Shown piece by piece: positions 12,293 to 24,896 of a stretch of 64,000 nucleotides of DNA. The notes under the pieces are model-generated. The model saw nothing but the letters and a program-made list of their open reading frames with translations, was not told the origin of the DNA and searched no databases. This DNA is from Botrytis cinerea B05.10 (lineage: Eukaryota; Ascomycota; Leotiomycetes; Helotiales; Sclerotiniaceae). A program made the position numbers and the translations under genes. Location: contig NC_037313.1 of NCBI RefSeq assembly GCF_000143535.2, forward strand, positions 627,501 through 691,500, written 5' to 3'. Position 1 is the stretch's first letter. Each line of letters begins with the position of its first letter.

Positions 12293-12589
12293 AAAATAAT
12301 CAAATTCATTTTTCTGCTACTCAAATTTTATTGAAATTGGGATTCATAATTTCACAATGGAACCTAAAATTGAGATACTAGAATTGTTATCGGAATTCTT
12401 ATCAACTACCTTTTATTTAAATTTCTTGAAGAATATTCTTAAATCTTCCTAAAAAGAATGAATGCAAGAAAATAAGGTTTAGGATTTAAAAGTAGAATCT
12501 AGAATTTTTCAAAAGAAAATCCAACTTTGATTGCAAAATCTAGGATTCAGAAAGCAATAAACCCAAAATCTGTTATAGAATCTAGTATT

Positions 12590-12692
12590 GAAAGCTCGAA
12601 TCTGAATAATATAAAAGTAAAATACACATCAAATTTCAATGATATGAAAATAAGAATTTGGATTTTTAATAGTAGTAGAGTAATTCACCGCT
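12590..12692. mobile_element. Family B' MITE end fragment
   Basis: The stretch from ATATAAAAGTAAAATACACA to GTAGTAGAGTAATTCACCGC matches the right-hand end of the family B' copies at 12292 and 20392, with the same internal spacing. The other end could not be placed with confidence, though it may abut the preceding copy near 12293. Confidence 0.4.
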
Positions 12693-13734
12693 AATTATAA
12701 TAACTTTCAAATTATTTAAATTCTGTAATTCGCCAAACGATTGTTTCTTGAATATTATAACAATATGCTATAGAATTTCACAGTAAAATTTGTATTAACT
12801 GACTTTTAATGATCAAATCATCCTTAGAACAATACTATCTAATTATTAATGGGTATCATTCGATTTCACTATATCATTGTTCCTTTTTCATTTTATAAAA
12901 TCTTATTATATATATGTCAAATTTTGATATGCAGAAGCTCTTGAGGAGGATTTAAATAATTTTATTTTAGTAGATTACTAGTTTATATACTTGAATTCGA
13001 AATAAATGTGAGCTCTTCAATTTAACAAGTTATAAAATATATTAGACTCTATACTCAGGCTATCTTGGTACCTCGGTAGTTCATAATCTTTATAATGTAA
13101 ATGTGTTTTCTTTCTAGATTTTATTAAAAACTCAGATTTCCTTGTCATCATGTTGAAATTAGTTATTATCTATATAAATAAAACTAGATCATGAGGCATT
13201 TTCTGATTGTATTATGAAAATTAAATATATCATATGTCAGGAAAAACCCATTGTTCGTTTTTAAAATCAAAAATTAAATATTCAGATCAATCATTTATGG
13301 GTTATATGATAATGATGATAATAACATTCAGTAGTATTGAGTCAAGTAATGTAAAAGAACTTCAAAGACCCTGCTGAGTATATGAACATACCTAGGTGTC
13401 TAAAATTGTTAATTTGTTTAAAGTTATGAAGATTTATTCTTTATACGAGAACTATGATAATTTTTTGAGTGAGTTTTCTATGTTAGTCAAAAATAAATGA
13501 ATGTAAATCTACCAATTAGAAAATATATCAATGTTTAGAGTTAAATACTGTATAATGATGTATGAGTAGAGTTTAATATATGTATATATATACTGCGGAG
13601 TTTCATTACGCTTATAACCAATATACCTAGGTATTTTTATGGAAAAAGGAAAAGGAAAAATAAAAATAAATATTGATACAGAATTGGATGATTTCGAAAA
13701 GTCTATGCAATAATCACGATTACAAAAAATTGAG

Positions 13735-14320
13735 TCCCCTAATTTCTGGCCACCCCTGTTTTGGGGAACCTTTTCACACCAAAATCTATATTTCTAATTA
13801 TGTTATTTATGAATGTAATTTAGTTTATTTCAAGTTTATTTTGATACTTTTGGGTATTTACGAGCTCTTTGGATTGAGATTTAAAGTTTTAAAATATCGT
13901 TTTTAAAATTCAGATATAATTCCTATACAATTTGAGACTTTATTGAGATATTTGATGACTTTTAATAAAAATTATCAAAAGTAAATTATAAACTTTTATT
14001 ATAAGTTTATGATATATTAGCTTTGTGAATTTCTTTTTTGAAATTCTTATAAATAAGTATTCAAAGACTTCATTGAAGTTTTAAATTTACACATAATTCC
14101 GATACAAATTCAAAAATCGATATTTTAAAGCTTCAGAAATAGATCCACAAAAATCCTATAAATTTTAAATTTTAGATTCATTTTTAGAACAATTTGAATT
14201 ATAAATGATAGAATCTCACAAAATTATATTTATAAATTAAAAAGTTAAAAATGTCAATTTTTGAGATTTTTTGTGGTAAAGAGCAGCCTAAAACAGGAGT
14301 GGCCAGAATGCAGAGCATCC
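13735..14320. mobile_element. Family C MITE, copy 1 (~0.58 kb)
   Basis: The inverted ends are TTCTGGCCACCCCTGTTTTG at 13744 and, reversed, TTCTGGCCACTCCTGTTTTA ending at 14308. The interior is AT-rich and aligns with 22576-23106, including ACACCAAAAA next to the left TIR and two GATATTTT...AATCC blocks. No transposase ORF; the spurious frame at 13673-13906 crosses the left TIR. Confidence 0.75.
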
Positions 14321-14639
14321 GACTTATTGAAAATAAAATTATTTTAGTTTGATATTCTTGTGTTGTTGAAAAATCTATAGTATTGTGTGAAATCTTGATG
14401 TTCTAAGTATGAGATCAATGTACAATATAACATAGTTCCTAATACAACGAGCTTTGAAAGCAACATTTCGACCTTTATATGTTTTTATAATTAAATCAAT
14501 TATTGTTCACAATATCAGATTTGTTTCAGATTAAGATAGATATCCTTTAAAAAGAATCGAGTTTCTTATTGAATAATTCTACAGTAATAGCCACATATAG
14601 CAACGTTTCATATATTAATATATCAAATATCAGAAATAT

Positions 14640-15205
14640 AACTAAAATAATCTCAAATAACATTTTTAATATTTCAATCTCAACTTTTTTCTATCATATT
14701 GTTATTCTGGTTTCAATTTGAATCAAATAATAAGTTAATATTCTAGTTTTAAAAATATATAATATTTTAATCTCAATGCCAATTTGATTTGATGTTTTAA
14801 TCTTAAACATCATACATTATTCTGATTTTAGAAATCACATTCTAATTATGAATTATAAACTTAAAATGATTTTTAATGATTTTTTAAATTTATAACTCTT
14901 TTCTAACTCTAACTTTAATCCTGAGATTTTCTGATTTGATTGATTATAATTTAAATAGAAAATCCTAATTGTGTTTGGTATTTAGATTAATATTACCTTT
15001 GAAATCAGAGTATCAATATCTCTATATATTTGAATTAGATTAATATGTTTCAAATTGAAACTAGAATAATAACACTTTTAAAATTAAAATGACCTGAAAT
15101 AGTATATATTAAACCCCAACTAGCCCTTTTGATATTTGAGGTATCAATATATAGAATATTGCTATATGAGGTTACCACCATCAATTCTAAGATAGATTTG
15201 ATATT
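14640..15205 (+). repeat. Dispersed repeat E, copy 1
   Basis: The segment from ATCTCAAATAACATTTTTAA to TGCTATATGAGGTTACCACC aligns by eye along its length with 35590-36210, including a shared ACCCCAACTAG-like GC patch at about 15113 and the GATATTTGAGGTATCAATAT motif. Its ends and class are unknown; it carries no ORF. Confidence 0.6.
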
Positions 15206-15363
15206 GATAATCAATAGCTTTATAATATTCCTATTTCTTTTGATTTTAATTTATTTTGGAGATGAATAAATCTTAATATTAAAGACTTGTACGAAATTGT
15301 AATGAATAAAAGAATTTTCCATTAGGCCATTTCGAAGACATTAAATAATTAACATATTAGGTA

Positions 15364-15781
15364 ACGTGATTTATCAGCATGTAGGCTATATCACTATATG
15401 AGCAATTTGAAAATACACCAAAATTAGGCCTTTTCAATATTCCAATTTTAATAACTAATCATTATTTTCAAAAAGTAAAGAATATTAAATAATAATAGAA
15501 ACTTAGCTTTTTAGAAATCTAGCTTTTGTATAAACGTTTCTATTATATTGTAAAAAAAGTGGAAATTGTTATGATTTTCATTACAAAGAATTTGTTCCTT
15601 CAACAACTACTTTAATAATTCGAATTTCTAATCAGAAATTAGATTTTTATGATAATTGTATAAATTAAATTTTGTGTTTCAGATTTTATAAAATTATATT
15701 ATTAAATGAAGAAAGTGCATGGTTACGCACAGACAAATCTTGTATATAAAATGAGGTGGCCTATATGATGATAAACCACGT
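15364..15781. mobile_element. Family A MITE (418 bp), TA-flanked
   Basis: The left end is TA|ACGTGATTTATCAGCATGTA and the right end is GATAAACCACGT|TA. The first ~48 bp are related to the TIRs of the 1.85-kb elements; the interior is shared with the copies at 28457-28877 and 35186-35555. It is non-autonomous and probably was mobilised by the family A transposase. Confidence 0.8.
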
Positions 15782-18700
15782 TATATGAATGTGAAAACAA
15801 TACTTTTAAAATAAAGAAGTATTTAATGTATATTCAAGATTTATAAGAATTCTAGTTATCTTCATATTGTAAAATATAAGAGGTATTAAATTGTTTACAA
15901 TTATCTAGAACTATTTCAAAAGATCAAAACTTTATTTATTATTTTCCAAAGTCAATATGTATCAACCCCTTCTGGTTCACTAAAAATGATGTATGAACAC
16001 TACAATAAAATAACCCCATTTTGAAAACATTATAGTAATTTTCAATTGAATAGATAACCTTGAACTACGTAATCTGAATACTAAAAAAGAAACTGTCAAA
16101 TTAGGTCAATTGAAAGCTTTCAGAATGTAATTTTGAATTCAAATTAAGCTCTATAATGGTTTTGAATCAATTTATTGAAACTCAAAAGAATGATTGGAAT
16201 AGATTTGAAGGCGCAATTGGAAGCAATAATATTAATGTACGAGGCATATATGATTTAACAAAATTAGAATCAGAATTTGCATTACAATGTGAATTTAAAA
16301 AAAGTGTGTTTACGGGCTTGAAGAGAGCTTAATAAAAACCTTGATAAAAGTCTATGTGAATGAAGAATCTAATAGATAACAGTAAGCAATAACTCGAGCA
16401 AAAAAATCTAATCACCGATAATGTTTATTTAGGTAACTTTGAATAAAAATCTAATATAACTTAATAATCTAACAAGGGAACGTGAATAATACTTCCATTA
16501 TAGAAATATAATATAAGTATTATCAGAATACTATATGTTCAATTTTATTATTTCTTTCTTAATCTTTACATTATTCGACGGTCATTTTAATAATATTTTT
16601 ATTGTTTTTGCATTGATTATGACATTTTTTATTATAATACTTGATATTGATTATCATTCTATAATATCTCCATTATTTATGGAATTCGATAATTATTGAT
16701 TAATATTCTTACTGTTTCTATATCTTTTATATATAATTTTGTCACATAAATATTTAAAATCGAATTATTTTATAATGAATCATATCATTATAAAAATAGA
16801 ATAACATTCAATTTATCTTTGATAATGTTGCAATTAAATCATTAAGAAACTATATATACATAATTCATTGAGAAAACTCCTATAAACTAAGATTTAGAAA
16901 TTTCCATTATAATTCTATTTTGGAAATCTTTTAAATTTTTAATATTACCTTCATACTTATCCAGATCATTTTTATAAGATCATTTAGGGTTTTTAATATT
17001 CAAAAAATCGAAAAACTAACTCTATTTAAAGAACATGATTTTGAAACCCAAAAAGATTATATTTCTCAATAAACTCAAAAGACTAAACTATTACATTAAA
17101 CTTTACTATATATATAGAAGAAGTGAAATTTTTATTCTAAATAATATTAATGTGTTTATAGAAAAAGATTATTATTAATGAATTTTAATTTTTAATTTCT
17201 GATAAATTCCATTAAATATTTACTCCTATATTTATATTTTTTATTATAATTCAAACCAAAAAATTGAGAATTGTTATTAATTTTATTTTGAAAAACATAA
17301 TTACTATATGATTAGTATATGTGTCAAAATTTTAGAATTATTTATTCTGTATTGAAATACTTATTGAGATTCTATTCGTAAAGATTTTTAAAATAGAAAA
17401 TGATATTTAAATATATGATTCATTTCTCTGTTTTGAATCCTACTTTCGATTTCATTTGGTTCTTCGTATATTCAATTACAGTTGTAATATTATAGATCTA
17501 AGTGTATTATTCTTCATTTATCCAAATTTTGTTATTTATTATAATTTATTAATTACTCATATTTCTCTATAGAAACTTTAAAATCTTTGAATTAATATTT
17601 AAAGCCTTTAAAGGTATAATCTCAATAATATTAATAACAATATTGATAAAAACATTACACAATTAGTTAATATCTTATTATTAGAACTCAAAACTTAAAC
17701 GTTTTGATGTCAATTTCATAATTTTATAAAAGGAAAGAACGTTTTATTGATTATTAATAGCTGTTATCATGAAATATGTTTGAAAGATATTTTGTTCATC
17801 AATTAAAAGCCGTTAATTAAATTCATATCGTACATTATTGTAAGACATTATGTGGTATTTGTGCTGATGATTATAATCAATTGAATATTTTAAATCAAGA
17901 AATTTAATTTAATATTTTATTTTTAGTTCTTAATTTGCTTGCTATTCTTGAAATTTTATATATAATTATAAATTCTAATGTTTCATTTGATTATTTATAA
18001 TCTTTCATAGTAATCTTAGATCATATTATTCCATAGTTTTTATAAGAATTCTACAAATATTCATACAACACTCTTTAGTAATTCTTAAAAAATATCTAAT
18101 ATATTCAAGCAAAGTTTATGAACTTTATACAAACATTATATGATACTATCATTCTAATAATTATTAAGTATCGAATATTATTCTAATAAATACTGAATTT
18201 CTGATATTCAAATATAATAATATTAAGCTTACAAATCATAAAATTTTGCTTAGACATTTTAATCTTATATCATTAGATTACAAAATTGATTTACAATTAA
18301 ATGATTTGGAATAATTGAATTACTGAACATTATTTAATCAAAAATCAGTTGATCTAAAGTATCTCTCATGATTATATAATATTAAACTCTATGATATATA
18401 AGCTGCTTTGATTAAGAAATGAAAAGTTATTGAAAAATTTAGAGATTTAAAGAATAGCAAATTGAAAGGATATTAAAAATAAAATAATTATTATAATTTT
18501 TTCAATGGTTCTTATATTTTTGAGAAACTAATATATATTGTTATTATTGAATTCTGTATTATATCAAGGTCTCTATATATCTAATACCTCAAGTTTTAAT
18601 TAAAATAGTTGATTTTTTATAATTATATAAAAATCATGATTATTTTAGATGTTTCTCTACTATTTGAATTATATTTTAAACATCTTGTAATATTTTAAGC

Positions 18701-19145
18701 TATGTTCTCAAAAGTATTAATAATTATCAATGAAACTTTATAATTATTGAACTTTTACATATTAATATTTAAAAAAAAACAATTATTTATAGTATTAAAC
18801 AATGTATTTTAGATAATTTGTAAAAATGTTATCGAGCCTTCATTATTTTATTTTATAAACGTATCTATTTTGATTATAAAAAACCTAATTTTATAAAGGA
18901 AGTTGTGTTGATAATTAAATTATGTATTTGAATTTCAAATCTCTAAATTATTGTTATTCAGAATAACTTTATTAAATTTATTATATCTATTAAATTAATA
19001 GTGAATTGAATCAATACTGAATGAATATCAGCTTTTCGCAATAGTTTTATCAATCCAAGTTACTCATAAGTTTAATTCAAATTTGAATTTTATTATATAC
19101 AAGTTTAAAAATTCAAAAATGAGAATTGAGTTATTAATTATTATA

Positions 19146-20070
19146 ATGTGGCTTAATAACAAGTGGAATATATCAGTGGATAGGTTATTTTATTTTATTT
19201 TTATTTTTTTCATTTTCGATATAAACTTTAATGATAGTTTATAATGAATGTGAATAATTAAGAAGTTTGTACAGTTTTTATTATTGAAATTATTTAGAAA
19301 AATAGAAAATGAGTATATAAGAAGTTGTAAAGATATGTAGTATTTGGAATATAATATTGTAAGATTTTATCTTTTATTTTGATTAATGATTCAATTTGTT
19401 TAATTTTTTTAGAATAAAAAAAATAACTTTTTGGAATATTTGTTTAATATAGATTCGAAAGGTATTTTATTTAAATTTAAGAGTACAGGGAATATAAAGA
19501 ATATTGAAAATTTTTCTAATTGGTCTGTGAGGTTCTGAATCGAACTAAAAACATGTTCTGATTTTGTTTATAATTTTCAAAATGGGCTTGTAAATATTGT
19601 AAGTTTATTTAAAAATACTTTTGATTAGTTGTAAATATATAAATAAAATATGACACTTGAATAATGATTCTTATAATTTTAATAAGACTGGTTTTATAAT
19701 AGGGATTATATATATAATAGTAATTGTTATGAATATTAAAAAATATGATAGAAGTGAATCAATATGATTAGATAATTTCAAATGAAGCATAAATAAACTA
19801 TAATAATGATATATAGAAATGGAAAGAATAAAATCATCATTTTATCTTGAGTAATTGAGATTTTTTTTTAGTATATTAAAATTCATTTTTTGTATAGAAT
19901 TAATTATTAACTTAATATCTAATAAAAAAATGAACAATAAAATAGACTTGAATTAATGAAAGAATTTTAATCAATATATTAGAGATTGACAAAAAAACTT
20001 CAAATACTAATATTAAATAAATATAAAAATTATAAATCAATAATTTTTTCGGTATGTTACATAAAGAATA
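19146..20070 (+). mobile_element. Family A element, right-truncated relic
   Basis: It starts TA|ATGTGGCTTAATAACAAGTG, and its interior follows 42982-43965, for example TATAGATTCGAAAGGTATTT against TATAGATTTGAAAGGATTTC, and the AAATCAATAATTTTTTCG end segment. Homology stops at about 20070, where a family B' MITE begins. No ORF. Confidence 0.6.
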
Positions 20071-20392
20071 GTAAAATAATCTCACAACACTAAAATTGAT
20101 ATTTTTCTATTCTTATACTATTTATATTCTAAATATACTAATTTATATATTTGATTAAATCATAGAATCTATGGATTCTATTCTATTATTAAAGATTCTA
20201 TTATAATAAGAAAGGGAGGAGGTGGATAGTTAAGATTATATAGATATGGTTTTTATTTTTTTGAAAAAAGAAGAGAAGAAAGAAATAGTAATAGGGAATT
20301 AGAATCTAAATGATATGAAAGTAAAAAGATTTCAATTTTAATGGCACAAAAGTAATTTATTAGACTTTTAGTGGTGTGAGAGTAATTTACTG
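20071..20392. mobile_element. Family B' MITE
   Basis: The left end CTCACAACACTAAAATTGAT is mirrored by the right end AGTGGTGTGAGAGTAATTTA. The copy sits directly at the truncation point of the preceding family A relic, suggesting insertion followed by loss of the rest. Confidence 0.6.
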
Positions 20393-20774
20393 ATTATTGA
20401 AAGATGTTGAATGATTAACATCTTGTTAATACAAAATTAAAAAAAATTAATGATTGAAAAACAGAAACTTAAGTGTGTATTCAGATTCTTGTAAATTCTA
20501 ATTATTTGATGACAAACATTTTCAAACTAGTATCAATTACCTACGTAAATATAGACTTATTATTATTTGCTTTCAGTTTGGATATATATTCAACAGCTTT
20601 TCAATCATTTTCGAAAACTTTTGTATCATCTCAAAATACTCAAATTGTATTAAAAACAAATAAAAAGCATTGTTTCTTACAATATTAATAATCATTTTCT
20701 TAATATTATTTATCAGATTCGAACCACATTTTGAAAGGAAATGACATGATTCGTTATTGACTGATATATGTTAT

Positions 20775-20880
20775 CAAATAGACTGTCCTTTTCTTTTATA
20801 TACAAACTTCGTTTATATGTAATTATAGGTTCGTTTTACCTACTAATATAATGTGATTAATTTTTTAAATTACATTATAT
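20775..20880. mobile_element. Family A MITE fragment
   Basis: The segment TATATACAAACTTCGTTTAT and its continuation ATGTAATTATAGG parallel the sub-terminal part of the intact MITE at 28505-28545 (ACATACAAAATTCGTTTATG). The terminal repeat itself is not clear. Confidence 0.35.
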
Positions 20881-22575
20881 TTCTTTGTTCAAACAATTAT
20901 CTATAACTCAATTCAAAAATAAGAACAATGAATCAAACAGAATATTATTCAAAGAAATAGAAATCTTTAATATAAAATATAACATCTCTTAATATTAATA
21001 TCTTTGTAAAACTTCTGACTGTAAAAATAACTTTTCAGATATTTGATTATTAGTTCTTAGCAAAGATTTCAAAACAGAAAACCCTGTTTAATTATAATAA
21101 TAAAGAGATTAAGAAAAAGCCAATCGTAATGTATTTGAAAACGATCTGCTTAATTATATAACCTGCTCAATAATATAGGTCACTCGATGATTAATCATAC
21201 TGTTGAGATTGTGATATTAAACAATACTATGTTATAGAATCAATAGTTGAATAAATATCCAAACAACTTGATATTTGATATAATCAACATTTTATTTTTG
21301 AAAGAGATATATATATTTATTTGTTTTAAAAAAATAATTAAAACTCAAGTTATCGTACCTATATATATTCTGTTTATAACTCAATTTAATAAATTATTCA
21401 TTTTTTATCTCTCGTATTAAGAAATTTTATTATACATATATATTTGACATATTGATATATGAACCAAAAATATGATGCATGGGTATTGTATATAAACAAA
21501 ATCAATTTGTATTAAATATATAACTTGATTTTGTTGTTCATTCCTATATGAATCAATATTTTAAAATATTTGTATAGATATCTCTCCTATAATTATAAAT
21601 ATGCTTACTATATAGAGGATCATTAATTTTGTTTTCTTTCCTAATATAGAATTTTTTATTAATAACGTTGAATCTTATCTTGTGATATTTATTTACATGT
21701 TTGATATTTTCTATTGTATAATTTGTTGTCGGTATTATATCTAGACTCATTATCAAAGGCGAAGAGAATAAAGAACAATAAATCTAGAATAAAAAAATCT
21801 AGTACCTTAGAATAATACTTTTTAGTAATATTAGAGTTACATAATAATATATTTATCATTAATAATATAGTTCAAAACACAATCACTATTGTTTTCAAAT
21901 AAACTATTTTGGTTTTTTGAAAGTAAAACAATTCAATTAGTTATATTTTATTCATATTGATCTTTTACATGATATATTAGAATTTGAGAATTTCATAGTC
22001 TAATCCAGATATGAATAATTGTTAAAATTACATGAAAGCTTTATACTTCGTGAAATAGATAATATTAAATAAGACACAATAAAAATAAATTACCTCTTGA
22101 ACCATTCTAGATATCAATTAACATTGAAACGTAGTGAGTAAAATATGTGAATAAATTAATCAATACCTAAATAAAGAAAAGTTTACCAAGTTCTTTTCTT
22201 TTATTGACATGAATATAATTCTAATGTATGTTTAATTAACTTCATTATATCGACAAAAATTTTGATTTATATAGTTAATAGGACGGCTTTTTCTTTAAAA
22301 AAAAAAAGGAAAAATCATACCAAAAATAGACATTAAAAAACAAAGAATATACTTAGAGTTATTTTATGAATACAGTGTTACAGGTACCTAGGTAAAGTAA
22401 TACTATTGCTAATCAAAGCAATCTGTTTGAGGATGTATTACCTAAATAAATGAAATATTATCATTTAAAGATACTACAAATTAGATTAAAGATAATAAAG
22501 CATTTTAGAGAATTCTTAATAAATGAAGTTTGAAAAGAATTCCATATCAACCTTTAATTATCTAAATCAATCATT

Positions 22576-23106
22576 CTACTTTCTGATCACCTCTGTTTTG
22601 GGCCATCCTTTTATACCAAAAATTGCTTTTTTAACTTATTAATATCTCTATCAAAATATAATATAAATTAATAACATTTTATATCTATATGATTTAACTC
22701 GTTTTAAACTCAATTACAAGTTTTCAGATTTTTCAGATTTTTTTAGATTGAAAACTAGAAACTTAAAATATCAAATAAAAATTTGTTCATATATTTGAGT
22801 CTGTTTTATTGAATATAGTTTAATAATATAATAAGATTTATACTTTATTCTTAAAAATTTTTATTGAAACTTTATAAGAGTTTTAAATGGAATTTTGAAT
22901 TTGTGTATAATTTATATACAAATCTAAAAATCGATATTTTGAGCTGTCAGCTTTCAATCCAGCAAAATCCTGAAAATCTGGAAGTTTATAATTGAATTCA
23001 AAACAATCTAAATTATATTATATTTAAATAGCGATATTAGTAAGCTAGATAAGCAATTTTTAATATAAAAAGATAGCCTAAAACAGAGGTGGCTAGAAAG
23101 TAGGGT
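22576..23106. mobile_element. Family C MITE, copy 2 (~0.53 kb)
   Basis: The left TIR is CTACTTTCTGATCACCTCTG and the right TIR, reversed, is CTACTTTCTAGCCACCTCTG, both followed by TTTTRGG. The interior is shared with copy 1 at 13735-14320. Non-coding. Confidence 0.75.
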
Positions 23107-24049
23107 GCTTGGTTTAATATTTATAATGATTCAATTGAACAATGTTATATTAAAGATTGAGATTTTTTGTAGAGAGAGAGACGATTGATTGTTTTAATAT
23201 TGATTCTGAAAAGAAATTTAAGTAGATCAGATATCTTAAATGATTTTTCATTTATTTTAGTGAAAATGATAGAATCTAACATCAATTTCCATATATCAAA
23301 TAATAACGATTTATTCTATAGCCTATATAATTCAAATGTTTATTTCTTTTTTTATCAACTTTGAACTTATTAAAGTTATTGTATTATTTAAATTAATAAT
23401 GCTAACTTTACATATTTCAAAAAACCTAAAAATATTATAATCATAGCAAAATTTCATTGCAATAAGTAAATGTACCACTCATCCATGATATAGAAAAGCT
23501 TCTTTAAAAGAATTATTATAATGCCGTGGTATACTTTGTTAGTAATGTAAATTAATACATGTAAGCTTTTTCTTAACCTTTTATAACTGAAGATGATAAT
23601 GTGTTTATTAATACTTGCTATAGTTATCTCTTATATATTTTAAAATCCATATTTATGTTTATATTCCACGATTTTGAGAACTATTTGAAGATTTTGGTTT
23701 TTTGAAGGAAAAAATATACATATCTTTTTATTTGAATAAAGTAAGCTATTAGAACCTTCTTAATTTTAATTCCAGATCTAAGTATGAGTATATAACAACA
23801 AAAGTTAATGACAATTGTTATCCTGTACTTATTATTTGTCTCAAATTTGAACAGAAATATCAAAAGTATTTACCCATTCATTACATGTTAAGATTGTTAA
23901 ATTTTCAATAAATCTAAAGCTATTCAAAGATTTGAATTTTAATGCTTATTTAAGTATAAAAATCCTATTAAAGACAAATATAAGATTGATATTTACCTAC
24001 TCTTAGTTTATATTGATCACTGGTTTTCGCTTGAGGCTCAAGTAGAGGC

Positions 24050-24110
24050 ACTAACGGTGCTTTCAAGTGTGAAATTTACTCTCGTCATTAAATTTGCTAA
24101 CCATCAAATT
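24050..24110. mobile_element. Family B-like MITE end fragment
   Basis: AACGGTGCTTTCAAGTGTGA followed by AATTTACTCTCGTCATTAAA resembles the outer end of family B/B' elements (ACGGCAAATTACTCTC). No matching inverted end was located. Confidence 0.3.
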
Positions 24111-24875
24111 TGAAGTTATTTGATTTTCTTTAACCTTCAAGTCTATATTTGAATCTATCCTTGAATCTATACTTAAGTCTCTAGTTAAAACCTGCATGTG
24201 AATCTTCTATACAAAATGTCAAGAATTGTCTTTTACATTTATTTCTGAATCAAAGGCTATTCTTTGGCCAAAAGTCTTCAAAATAATCAAAAATGTATTA
24301 TCTAGTTAGCTTTAGACTTTTGAAAATAATTTAAATAATTAATAAATAATAAGTAGGTAAATAGATACCTAGGTAGTTAAGTACTAAATAGAGAATTATA
24401 AATGCACTAGATATTGAATCTTCTAATTTAACAATCGATTTAACTTCTTTTAATATCATCTTATGAAATAATTCATGACTATTATGCTCGTTTCTTTTTT
24501 TTTTTTGATATTGATGTTTGAGCATTTCATCCATAAAAAATTTATTCTTTTCTTCACAATCAATCAACCTCTAATTATGAAGAATGTTTTGCATTATATG
24601 ATTCAAAATTGATGATAATTATTACTTTTAATTACATATAGTATTAGTTTGTTGAAAATCAAAGATTATAACAAGTGTTATATAGTACTATACATTAAGT
24701 TTGTATGAATCGCCTTTTTACACCAAAACTCATCTTATTCAAAATATAACTAAAAACAAACCTATTGTTTTAACAATAAAAAAACGTCAAAATTAAAGAG
24801 AATTCATTAAAATTTTGATAAAAAATAAATAGATTATTTTTATTAATTTTTATTTTAATAAAAAAAGTCTTTGAA

Positions 24876-24896
24876 AAAAAAAAAAAAAAAAAAAGT
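24876..24896 (+). repeat. Poly(A) tract
   Basis: An uninterrupted run of about 21 A residues. It could be the tail of a lost retroelement, but neither target-site duplications nor a body could be recognised. Confidence 0.7.

Noticed and set aside
24876..24896. Poly(A) run as tail of a retrotransposon
   Set aside because: No retroelement body, target duplication or second copy could be recognised.
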